The notes under the pieces were generated by a model that saw only the letters and a list, made by a program, of their open reading frames with translations, made no database searches and was not told the DNA's origin. A DNA stretch of 64,000 bases, from assembly GCA_030549495.1 (NCBI GenBank), contig JAUIRK010000897.1, positions 269,001 through 333,000 on the forward strand. The letters are read 5' to 3'. The position numbers and the translations under genes are program-made. Below, piece by piece: positions 12,441 through 23,078 of the stretch (within the stretch, counting starts at the first letter, position 1; each line of letters opens with the position of its first letter). Source of the stretch: Nectonema munidae. Lineage: Eukaryota; Nematomorpha; Nectonematoida; Nectonematidae.

Positions 12441-13492
12441 TTTTTTATAATAAATTTGCTTACAATACTCTTTTTACGTTATTTTTAGTTTGCTGTTTAT
12501 ACCTTTGAAATTCATAAATTTTCTTTTGAAATTTTAAAATAGGAGACAATTTTACAGAAAAACTTTTTTGAATGTATTACTAGCATAAAAAATTACTAAA
12601 ATTGAAACTTTATAGACTTGTTCAACCAATGAAAATTTTAAATGTACAATGAGAATTTATTATTAGGAACAAAACTTCGAGTTTTGTCCTCTATTTAGGC
12701 TTTTAGATTTTTGATTCTGCGGTTTTTGGCACTTTTTTGCCAATTGACCCTCTGGTTTTTGGCCGTTTTGACTAGACATCTTTGACAAATGATAGTTTTC
12801 AATCAGAAATTCTAAAATTTTGGTTTTTACACATTGATTGTTTTACATAGAAATGTTTTTTTTATCAAAAGTCCTATTTATTATATATTATATAATATTT
12901 AAATATATAATTTTTATAAATATTTTATAATTAATTAACTTTTATAATAATTAAAATATAATTAATAAATATTCAATATATAGTTTTAATATATATAATA
13001 CATTTATAATATATTAAAAGTATATAAAATGCTTCCTAAATAATTGTAAGTGAAAATATATTTTGGCAACACTGCTTAATTTTTCATGAATCCTGTAACT
13101 GAAGCTATAAAAATTAAATTATAGCTATAATGATAAAATAATCTAAAACAATCAAGTAATGTTTTTCTAAAGAAGTTATATAAATAATAGAAATAAGATA
13201 ATATATGCTTGAAACAAAGTCTTTTTTATTTTCGGGTTATTAAAAACTTTTTCAATTTGTTGTACATTTTTACAATAAAATCTTTTCAATTAATAATACA
13301 GTAGTGATAAACTCAGAAAATGTTTTTTTATATAGTAAAACTGAGACAATAAGTTAACACTGTGTGATTTAAAATTGCTTTGGATTGGGACGTTTTACCA
13401 GAAACCTTTTTGAAAATAAACTTATCACAAATTTACAAAAAATTTTGAAAAAAAAATGTACATAATTGTTTTGGTTTACATAAATTGCTGAT
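12441..13492. other. AT-rich stretch, no gene
   Basis: Contains very AT-rich palindromic sequence (about 12890-13030). It may hold the eroded 3' half of the piggyBac-like element. No coding frame. Confidence 0.4.
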
Positions 13493-13496
13493 TTAA

Positions 13497-14140
13497 ACAG
13501 GAATATTTTTAAATTTGCAAGAATGTGTGCACACAAATTACCACTGATGCTTTTGCGCAACACAACTTTTTTGTTTATAGAAAATAAAAAATTGTTTTTT
13601 AAGATCAAAAAGTTGATAAATAAACAATTAGCATCATATTTAATAAAAAAAAAGTTTAAAATTTTATTTTATAAGTAGTGGGTTTTTGAGATGTTGTTGC
13701 GCATACGCAACACTGGCAAAATTCGTGTTAATTATTGGTGAACAGTAATTGAAACAATTATGGCAGCAACAGATTACACAAATATCACCACAGCTATCGA
13801 GAGAAGAAAAAAGCTGTCAGAGGTAGAAATCATCCCTTTGACACTAGCATCTACAGCAGAAGATAGCGACACGCCTAACAATGGTTGGACACTTGACAAT
13901 TCTCCTTGAGAACAAACATGATCTACAACAGAAGATAGTGACACCGTGGAGACTGATGGTGATGAAGGCACACCAGCCAACTATTCAACAACATCCAAGA
14001 CAGCTAGGCAGAGACTTATCTTCCTGTAGTTCATCAAGAGCGAGACTCCGTCACCTGCTCGTCACTACAACAGCATATATCCTTGCTCACAGATTTATTG
14101 TAGACAATTATTATCAACAAAAGTCAAAAATTTCCTAAAT
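13497..14140 (+). mobile_element. 5' end of a second piggyBac-like copy
   Basis: A TTAA at 13493-13496 lies about 48 bases before CCACTGATGC, the same spacing as from TTAA 9755 to CCACTGTTGC in copy 1. It then shares the same palindrome pair: TTGCGCAACACAAC (13553-13566) and GTTGCGCATACGCAACAC (13696-13713). An ATG at 13759 opens a short frame (MAATDYTNITTAIERRKKL...) followed in other frames by EDSDTVETDGDEG, like the acidic N-terminus of piggyBac transposases. Nothing of the catalytic domain follows, so only the 5' end is left. Confidence 0.55.
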
Positions 14141-15930
14141 ATAATATAAATATTTTATTTACAATATATTACATTGTGTCTTTTCATAGAATCTCACATT
14201 TGCTGTATTTGATTACTAAAATTATTTTAGCCTAAACTTTTGATTCTTCTGAAACTTTAAAATGTATATAAAAAGATGCAACAGTGTTGGATTAACGATG
14301 TCTGATTGTAGTTCTACACGTTAAAAGGTTTTAAAGTATATTGGTTCTCTATTTTCTTGAGCAATGAGTCACTTGTGTATATCTATACAATATAGATCAT
14401 ATATTATTTGTTAAAATTGCCACACAAATCCATGGGTTTTATCATTTTATTAAAGATAAAAAGTTAACTAACCAACCTTTCCTCTCAGTAATTGTCAACA
14501 AATTTAGAGTCCTATGTGCTTTGTAAAAATTAAAATTTGCCTCCCCCCCCCCCATAAGTATTTCATTTTGATAAAGAAAGAATATAATTTAAATGCTACT
14601 GTTTTTATACAATGAATTTTTATGATGTAAAATTTAAAACAAAATTTGGTTATTTATAGCGCTGTTTTAAAATAGAATATCAATGACGTTTGACTTTTTA
14701 ACACTGTTTTTGCAGAAATAAAATGGTGCGCAAGACTGAGTATTGTATAAGTAATTAAAATGTACTTTTCTCTAAAGAAACAAATTTCGATGATGTAAAA
14801 CTATGAGTGTGTGTGATGTATGTGATATGGTGTACTTTATATAATCGGATATGAGCTATGAATGAACATCCTATAAATTATACTATTTTTTAATGAATTA
14901 ATTCGCAAATGGCTACAATTTTACAAGTTAATCCGCGGAACTCATTAAAACCACACCAGCGCCGCGGTAAGTGTTGAACAAATGACCCGCAATTTATGTG
15001 CGTGTCCCGCAAACCCGCGTGAGTGGTGCGCCTAGTTAATGCCTCTAGTCTGGCAGATGTCACATAAATTGCTTAGGTGGGTTGATTACTCTGTACTGAG
15101 ACACTTATTTTCTTAATTAATATTTTAAGCTCGAAATGTTACCAAACCAGATTACTAGATAGTTTTGCATTTAGCTTCAAAATTCAAAGACGCAAAAAGT
15201 TAATATACAATATTTAACAAAAATTTTATGCATGTAGAATTTTTTTGGAGGTTTGTATATTTCACCATGTTTGATTGTTTCATAAAAAAATGAATTATTA
15301 ATTAAATTAATTGAATAAAATATATTCACTATTTTGTGGTAGAAATAAAAGGAGGTCGAAAAGCATCCTTCCGTTTTTACCACGAATGAGTCAAAGATAG
15401 GTCGTTACAAATAGGGTTACCCTAAAGTGCTGGGGGGAGGGGCGGTTTTACTCCACCACCCTTCAAAAGATAGTTATTATTTTAAATTGGCTGAATATAA
15501 TTCCCTCAAGTTTCATGACTTTCCCTAAATTTGCTAACTGCCTGTTCTTGATAGTTTAATGAGCCTATTATGTCAAAACCTATCAATCTTCTAGTATGCT
15601 CAATTCAATGGTGATATTTATTTTGTTTATTAATCAAACAGATCGTGTCAAAGTCATTTAAAATTTTATCGATTTTACTCGTAGTTTTTCGAAATCTAAA
15701 TATAAAATCTTTTGTACATCTTTTTAAGGCGTTCAGAATTCAATGATAAAATATTTTATAGTATGAAAATCCATCAAACCTTTCAAAAATGACAACCAAT
15801 TAAAATAACTCTTTTAAATAAAAAAAATTAATTTTTTAACATTAAAAGTCAAAAAAAAGTTTGAAAAAATTTATTATAAACGAAAAATCAATTGAAATCA
15901 ATTATTTTTTCTTGTTCTTTTTCTGAATAT
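14141..15930. other. Intergenic, no gene
   Basis: Holds a C-run at about 14543-14553, a GC-richer patch at about 14930-15040 (CGCGGAACTC, CCGCGGTAAG, CCCGCAAACCCGCG) that looks like the end of an old interspersed repeat, and a G-rich stretch at 15432-15445. No coding frame is convincing. Confidence 0.4.
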
Positions 15931-15939
15931 AAACAGGTA

Positions 15940-16530
15940 TTTTATAATAGCAAGTTAAAAATTTTGAAATATCCTAACAAGAAAATACCTTTACAATGGC
16001 CAATTATTATATGACCCTTCTTTCTGCAATAATAACAGAATCTGGTTCTGCGCTTCCTTTCCTTCTCAAAATTCACAACTTTGCAAGTGAAAGGGTTAAT
16101 TATAAAAACAGAAATTTTTAGACAAACATAAGTAACTTGTTTACTACAATTTCCGCCATAAAAATCAAACAAATATATAATTAGTTAAATTGTAGTTTAT
16201 AATATAAAAAAACTTACAGTCTACTATAATGAAAAAATCAATGAATAAATTTTGGATAAGATTCATACATGATTCTATCTCGTATAGAAAAATTGCATGA
16301 TACCACTGGGTTATTTAAACCACAAAGGTTGATCAACTTAGAATTTGAAATAGATTTGTCACAAGAATAGAATTTATACACTATTGTTGCAACAGGTTGT
16401 GTTTGTTGCATACATGTTTTAGGCAAACTTGACAATGCTTTCTATTTTTGCCAATCATATCTTTTTGTTTTTTATAGCGTGTGCCATGTACTTCTTCGCA
16501 CGAAGAACATCTTCCTAATTCATTCCTGTT
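15940..16530 (-). pseudogene. piggyBac-type transposase, C-terminal remnant
   Basis: On the minus strand, around 16400-16530, GRCSSCEEVHGTRYKK then KHCQVCLKHVCNKH can be read in one frame. This is the paired-cysteine C-terminal domain of piggyBac transposases. A further piece, RKRRTRFCYYCRKKGH (15942-16172), looks like the same kind of domain and may be a second tail. Stops lie between. No catalytic domain was recognised upstream (higher coordinates). Confidence 0.42.
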
Positions 16531-16936
16531 TCAGGATGAAGGAAAGTAGATGGTATTGTTATTTTCACAGCCGTGATTTCTTCAATACAATCATCAATTC
16601 TCTGTTGAGTCCATTTTTGTCTCTACTCTCTAGAGCTGGAAGAATCAATGAGTATACAAGCTCGATTCCCAGTTTTAAGGAATTTGTCTTCTTCGCTTTT
16701 ATTCATGACTTATACTATAAATAGTCGTAGTATTTACCCTGGATGTAGTATCTAAAAGATAACTAAACGCAGCATTTGTTCATTTTTGCGATGTTTGTAA
16801 TCTTAATTTTTTGATGTACACCCCTTTGAAAACATCGTGTTTCTTTCTTCAGTTATTTTTGCTAATACCCATTATGGCAGGAGGCGTGATAAAATCAAAA
16901 CATTTTTCCCCTTACATTTTGTTTTAAGGACGTGTC

Positions 16937-17594
16937 TATTAGACTTGAGTTCGTTACTGCTAAAAATAGCTTCGTTGTAGTTATCGTTACTTAAAACAAA
17001 AAAGCGCATCGTTTAATTCAAAAAATTTTGGTCGCTTTTCGTCTTAATAAAAAGTTTCATTACTTTTCGTTAATTTTTTCAAAAAAGTATTAAAATTCAA
17101 ATACATAATTGTACTCATATAATTTTCTGAAATGAGTTCAATATAACAAAAACTCTTAAATATTTCATTTTATTTAATATGAAAATTAATCAAAAAAAAG
17201 AAATCTATCAAATTTTTCTAGATTGGATCCTAATGTAGTCGATTGCAGAATTGTTGAGTGAAGAAAGGGTTTCTGCCGATGAAGTTCTTAGATTTTTGTT
17301 AGCTTGACTTTGAAATGATGAATGCTTGAATCGGATTATACATAAAATGTGGAATTAAAAACAAGAAAAAGTTGATAATTATTTGCAGAAGTCATGAATA
17401 AATATATATCGCGCCTTGAATTTATATTTTTTATAAGACTGGATGTGAAAATTATGTATAACGAAAAATCGCTAACGTAAAATTGTATTGTCGTTATTTT
17501 TATAGTTAATTTCAAAAAATTTACTTTGTTATCGTTCGAAATCGCGAACGATAATTAAAATTCAACGAAATGTAGCTTTTTTTCCAACTCTAAT
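16937..17594. mobile_element. Foldback/TIR element with traces of an unknown protein
   Basis: Left CTATTAGACTTGAG...TAGTTATCGTT (from about 16937) mirrors right AACGATAATTAAAA...CTCTAATAG (to about 17594). Inside, 17170-17400 reads KEIYQIFLDWILM, SIAELLSEERVSADEVLRFL and NDECLNRIIHKMWN between stops, which looks like the remains of a helical DNA-binding protein. I do not recognise the family and the target duplication is unclear. Confidence 0.45.
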
Positions 17595-18832
17595 AGTAGC
17601 TGTGTAGAGATAAATATTTACTTTCCGTATTCCAGCAAACCTTATAGCTAAGCTCTTCGCGGTTTTAATTTCTTTCTTGTTAGAATTATGGTTCCCGTGA
17701 CACTGATGCCTTTATAATATAACCATTCCACCAGTTCAACAGATGTTTAAAATCTGACAATAGTCAAATTACGACCACTAGGTGGTGTACTTCTCTTAAA
17801 TCTGGCAATCATAGATTTAACGATTTGAAAAGTTCCCAATAAGCTCCAGACCCACTTTTGGGTTTTTATGCATAGCAAAGAGTAAAAAAAGTGAATGGGT
17901 ATCCAACGGCATTAATTAAAAAGTGTCACTCTTGCAATCCAACTTGTCCTATTTGCAATTTACAGTCTTGTACATATGCAATCAGCAACGCAAGAATGTG
18001 ATGAATAGTGTACTCTTGAAACTATTGATGTCTCATAGAATCAATAGCCTATTTTTGTTATCAACGATATAAAGTATGTGATTAATAGTTTGATTTCCCA
18101 ATCAACGTTACATTTGCGATTAGTGCACTTCTGTAATCAATAAAATCACAATTACAATCACTCTTGTAATTAATTATGTCAGTCGTACAAATAAGAAAGT
18201 AGAACCTACGTTTTACGTACCCTGATTTTACGTCCTCGCCAAATGATCGATGACGTCATCTTTTTGGTTATTAAAAATATTACTTTTCAAAGTATTATTG
18301 TTACCTTTACTAGACCTAATGAGACAAAATATGTTAACTATTACAGTCAATAACGCGCATCGCTATACCGTGAAAACGCATAACGCGGCCTTGGTTCCCA
18401 TTTTTTGCAAGTTGTACATGGTTCACATGAAGCAAGTCTATTTTGACCTGCAGATAACAACTATCGGCGATAATTTGTTTGACGTGAACAATAGTGTATC
18501 ATCAAACATGCCAATTTACCGTTGCAGTTTCGTTACGATAATATATGAGAATTTTGGATCGTAAATCCTACCCTTCGAACCCTGCTGATGAGACTATACT
18601 ATAGTCTATACGTGTATAAACAGTCAAGCTGTGTGGTTCGGTTCAATGGGATGGGTAATTATGATGCCGTTTGAGTTAGAAAATTATAACGCGGATGCAT
18701 GCCGTGAACCGCAGTTATCGTGTTATAACTGTTATTTTCTGTACTTCATGCTAAATTTTCAGTTTTGACCAATTTTCATACAAGGTAAACATTACCTTTG
18801 TACTCAGTATACTTAAAAATAGGTATATATTA

Positions 18833-18870
18833 CAGGCGCACATCCTCAAAATGGAGGGGGGTGGGCTTTT
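18833..18870. repeat. Interspersed-repeat end, CAGG..GCGCACATCC family
   Basis: CAGGCGCACATCCTCAAAAT followed by a G-run. The same end recurs near 32440, 50986, 55795 and 57020. Confidence 0.45.
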
Positions 18871-19439
18871 ATAATTTAATATAAACGATTTTATGTCCAG
18901 GAGTTAACAACAAAAAAAGTAATATGGAAAGTGTAAACAAGTATTTAAAAAAACATAAATAAGATATAGAATTGAGAAAATTCAAAATTATTAGGAGAGA
19001 GAGTGCTTTATGGATATGACTTCTTTGACAGCCTGTTAATTTCCGTTAAAGGATAAAGATCTAAAAGTGATGGGAAATTGAGCAAATAAGAAAGAAGGAG
19101 AAGATGTTGAGTTATGAAGTTCTAACAAAAATGGGCCAACACTTGAACGCATTTCACCCTTGGTAAGAATTGGAGTAGAAATTCAGAGAATTGTGTAAGA
19201 ATGGGCAAAATTGTGTAAAAATGGGATAGAGGGGGTGAGGGAAAATTTTATGTCCTCTTTCCTTGAAGAAAGAGACACCCCCACAACCTCCCCTTACTAT
19301 TTTTCTCAACTTCAAAAAAAAAAAGGAGGAGGAGGAGAAAAAATATTTTTGTTAATGTACTGTTTTTCTATTAAAAAAATTTTTTTTTTAAAAAAAAAAG
19401 GGGGGGGGGGGGGGGGAGGGAAAAAAAAAAAAAACCATC

Positions 19440-19516
19440 CCTATATCTCACGTGTTAGGTGTATATCGCGAGCCGTTACAAAACGCACCAATCGCAATAT
19501 ATGAGGGATTACTGTA
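19440..19516 (-). mobile_element. Right end of a Tigger/pogo element
   Basis: ATATCGCGAGCCG...ATATATGAGGGATTACTGTA. Read on the other strand, the end is CAGTAATCCCTCATATATTG followed by CGATTGGTGCG, a common Tigger-type inverted end next to TA. The matching left end was not found. Confidence 0.5.
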
Positions 19517-20170
19517 ACTGTGTCTAATAGAGTAGACTTGATATAATTAATTTTAATGGATTAAGAAACAGCCTAAAAAATTTTTCCCATCCTTCTGTAC
19601 GTAAAAATTCCACTAATTTATTTGCAACGCCAATAAAAACATTTTAAATACATAATTTCTTAATTTTTAAATATTTTGCACTACCTATATATTTATGCCA
19701 CAACTCATCTCTATCCCTTATTGTTCTTTGCCAGATCTACGTTTTGAGCATATCATGTAATGAATGGGTCGATAGAACAGTTAAACTCCTTTAGAGCTTG
19801 TATTTATATGTTGTGTGCATGATATAAGAGTATTCTCACGTGTGTATCTGTCCCTTTTATTGCATGTAATAAAATTAATGAGTCAACTGACATTGAACTC
19901 TAAATTTCTTTAATGAGAAGGACTAGTATGAGATGGAGTTTGAAAATATGATAATTTTTTATTTAAAAATAGAATAGGCCTTATTTTTTATCATCCTACT
20001 TTTAATATATGAGTAATTATTTTCAAAATTTTGTTTCTTTCTAAAGACTTGCTTCATTCACTCACGACATCATGTCGTCATCATTTGTGGTAGATAAAAT
20101 ATTAAGGCATATATATTCATGATTTTCCTGTTTCTTTCTTCATACTAAAAAGTAACATTTCATCCTTCGT

Positions 20171-21622
20171 ATGTCTCAGAAAACATCTCTTTTCGACAAC
20201 GCCTCCGCCACGCCAAAAATTGGTGCTGATGCAACTGTGGCCGACTCTCTCATTCCTGACTTTAATGGTGGAAATAGTCAAAGTTCGCGCGTCTTCAAGA
20301 TTGTTCTGACAGGTGGACCGTGTGGAGGCAAAACAACAGGTCAAGCTTATCTAACCAACTTCTTTGAGAATATTGGATGGCGAGTTTTTCGTTGTCCCGA
20401 AATTGCAACAATCCTACTGGGTGGAGGCATAAATTTCAGTGAATTGTGCGAACAAGCTGTTCACAATTTTCAAACAAACTTACTCCGCACAATGTTTTGC
20501 ATGGAGCAGACATACTGTGACTTAGCATATTCCCTTATTCGTGAAAGGGAATACAAAAAGTACCTGATAATCTTTGACAGAGGGAGCATGGATCCATCGG
20601 CGTATGCCTCGAAAGAGTCCTGGCTTGAAACAACCAAAGAACTTGGCTGCACCGATGTCGTTGCGCTGCGAGACACGCGCTACGATGCCGTCTTTCACTT
20701 GGTCACGGCTGCTGACGGGGCTGAAGCATTCTACTCTGGCGAAAATAATTCTACTCGCAAAGAAAGCTTAGAGCAGGCCATCAACCAGGATAAAAAGACT
20801 CAGGCTGCATGGCTTGGTCATCCTTGTTTTCACATCATTGACAATGTTTCAACGAACTTCGAAAGTAAAATGTCTCGTCTAGTCTGCCTCGTGGCAGATT
20901 ACCTGGGCATTTCTGTCACTCAAAGCTTCCGTTCTGAAACCACAAAGAAAAAGTTTTTGATAAAAGAATGGACTGCTGACTTTTCTTTTACTGTGCCCTT
21001 TGAAGATAGCGAAGTAGAGCATCAATACCTTACGCTGTCTCAAGCTTCGCTGTGCAGCGAGAGTGACGGCAGCACTACTTTAAATACGATAGGTGATGCT
21101 GAAAACGCTAGTGCTGTTTCTAATTTCGATCCCTCATCATCACCTCTCCAACCCCAGGCAGCGTATACGTGTCAAGCAAGAATTAGAAAGCGTGGCAAAG
21201 GGGGAGTTTTTACCTATACACATACACTAAGGCGTCCTAAAATTAAAGGACAAAGTGTTGAGTGCAAAATGCAGATAACCAAGCGTCAATACCTCAACTT
21301 TTCTCGACAAAAAGACAAGAAACATGTCACGATCCATAAATTAAGGAGATCTTTTATTTGGGAAAATCATTATTTCCAGTTGGATAAGTATATTGAGCCG
21401 TTTCCTACGCGCTGCAAGGGACTCATCTTATTAGAAGTTTACACAACCAAAAACAGCAGTGACATTTCTTTTCCGCCATTTTTGAAAGTGGAGCGTGAAG
21501 TTACAGGCTTGCCTCAGTATTCGATGTGGAATTTATCTTTTAAAAATGGTCTTTTCATGAAATTAGACTGTTTAATGAAAAATGGTGAATTTCAATCACC
21601 AAACTCCTTCCTTTCAAAGTAA
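20171..21622 (+). CDS. Ttd14: TTD14 homologue (TRPL translocation defect protein 14), GTP/ATP-binding
   Basis: A 483-residue single-exon protein. Domain 1 (about residues 40-250) is a P-loop domain of the AAA_28 type: FKIVLTGGPCGGKTTGQ has Walker A GGPCGGKT at 48-55, followed by GWRVFRCPE and LIIFDRGSMDPSAY (Walker-B-like, D136). Domain 2 (about 330-470) is CYTH-like: CQARIRKRGKGG, YTHTLRRPKIKGQ, FTRR-like RRSFIW, YFQLDKYIEPFPTRCKGLILLEVYT and VEREVTGLPQYSMWNLS. This order is that of TTD14, known in Drosophila as a GTP- and PIP-binding regulator of TRPL channel transport in photoreceptors. The homologues are found broadly in arthropods and other animals. The start is the first ATG, and a poly(A) signal AATAAA lies at 21816-21821. 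The linker (residues about 300-335) is Ser-rich and variable. No nearby gene shares its role. Confidence 0.9.
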   Translation: MSQKTSLFDNASATPKIGADATVADSLIPDFNGGNSQSSRVFKIVLTGGPCGGKTTGQAYLTNFFENIGWRVFRCPEIATILLGGGINFSELCEQAVHNFQTNLLRTMFCMEQTYCDLAYSLIREREYKKYLIIFDRGSMDPSAYASKESWLETTKELGCTDVVALRDTRYDAVFHLVTAADGAEAFYSGENNSTRKESLEQAINQDKKTQAAWLGHPCFHIIDNVSTNFESKMSRLVCLVADYLGISVTQSFRSETTKKKFLIKEWTADFSFTVPFEDSEVEHQYLTLSQASLCSESDGSTTLNTIGDAENASAVSNFDPSSSPLQPQAAYTCQARIRKRGKGGVFTYTHTLRRPKIKGQSVECKMQITKRQYLNFSRQKDKKHVTIHKLRRSFIWENHYFQLDKYIEPFPTRCKGLILLEVYTTKNSSDISFPPFLKVEREVTGLPQYSMWNLSFKNGLFMKLDCLMKNGEFQSPNSFLSK

Positions 21623-23078
21623 TTGAACATTTTTTCACCACCCACATACCTAGTCTGGAATATATTTTTAATAATAGGAAATATTTTACGTTTATTAATT
21701 TAATATTGTAACTCGCTATACAGATATTTTATACAACTATAACCATAAAGCTGGCTTCTTAATTACAAATCTGTAAGGATGATAATAGTTATTTAAAAAT
21801 ATATCAGTGACTTTAAATAAAAATTGTAACGCATATCAACTTTACTTTTTTAGACGAAGGCATTTTTTCTTAATTCTTTAAATGTACACATGATTTTTAT
21901 TTTCAAGGTTTTTAATTTGTAACGATGGTAGAGACTTTAGTCTTAGACAGTTTCTTTAGGAACTGAAGGCATTTAATTAAGTGCCAATTTTAAAAATATT
22001 CAGAAAGTATTTTAAGAAGTTAAATTTCACTCTGTTAAAGATGAAATTCTACATTAAGTACTTTAATTTTTTAATCAAAAATTATCCAAAATTAGACTCT
22101 ATTTTTTACCAAAACGATTCCACGTTTTACACTTCAAAAATTCCAGAATATTAAAAGCGTGTCTCTTGATAGTTTCATTGTAGTTTATTTGCCTTTGAAA
22201 TTGCTCGATTTTGACTCATTAGTAAGACGATTATGGAGTGATGGCGTCCTTATTGTCCTCAGACCCTTAGCAGCTTCCTATCCTTTGCTAACCATTTTTG
22301 TGCACCCTGTTTCATGGACATAGTTCAAGCAGACCCGACCTTTTCAAAAGGCAGATTGGCAATCACCGGGCCATAATTTCTTCTAATAAGAATTAGAGCT
22401 TATTTAATTTATAAATTGAATTGAATGAAAACAATGTGTAGCTTTGTTTGTTTATAATAATAATTATTAAGTAAAGTATGCTTGTTAAAAAATAAACTTG
22501 CAAACCATAAAAGCCAATCTCTTTATTTTCACTAGTATTGTCTTCTTCACAACTCTAAATTGTGTTTAATGCTTTTTTTAAATTAGCATATGCAAATAAA
22601 AGTCTTTTTTTGAATGATATTTAAAAACAAAAGTGTTTTCTTAACTTTGAAAGTTATCGTATTTCGTAAAAAAAATATATGTAATTTTCAATTTGTAAAG
22701 AAATTGTTGAAGTTATTGTTCATTATTAATAAGTTAAAATGATTTAGTTATACATTGAACTTAAATCAGTGATAAGAGAGCTGTTGCCTCCAATAATTAA
22801 TTTTTGTTATGTTTTACGAACTTTTTCGTTGGAACAATATAAATTTGAAGCCGTGAAACTTCTAGTGCCCCTCTCTACTACGCATATTTTGCAAAAAGAA
22901 GATAAAGCATTATTTTTTATCTAAACAAAATTTATAAACATTCTAGCTCCTCTTTTTAAGTTTTGTCTCTATGGAAGTAAATTGGATTCTTCAAATTTTA
23001 TCTTTTTGGGCTTTCGAATTTGGTGGTAGTCAATTTGAGAGAAATCCTACTAAGCCGGACTAACTTAATTTTGCAATA
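21623..23078. other. 3' flank of TTD14, no further gene
   Basis: The 3' UTR probably ends shortly after AATAAA at 21816. A GC-richer stretch at 22230-22370 looks like an old repeat but could not be assigned. Confidence 0.45.

Larger units (their letters stand above)
17595..20170. other. Upstream of TTD14: remnants of Tigger ends and G/A-rich low-complexity DNA
   Basis: AGTAGAACCTACGTTTTACG (near 18200), AACGCGCATCGC...ACGCGGCCTTGG (18350-18395) and the ATAACGCGGATGC area (18690) look like ends of Tigger/pogo MITEs. A frame of 104 codons at 18250-18564 covers these repeats and is not taken as a gene. G-rich and A-rich runs fill 19310-19435. Confidence 0.4.

Noticed and set aside
18250-18564. 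A 104-codon frame upstream of TTD14
   Set aside because: It covers CGCGG/AACGCG motifs that look like Tigger-type repeat ends and shows no family resemblance.
19211-19504. A 97-codon frame rich in Gly and Lys
   Set aside because: It runs through G-run and A-run low-complexity DNA.
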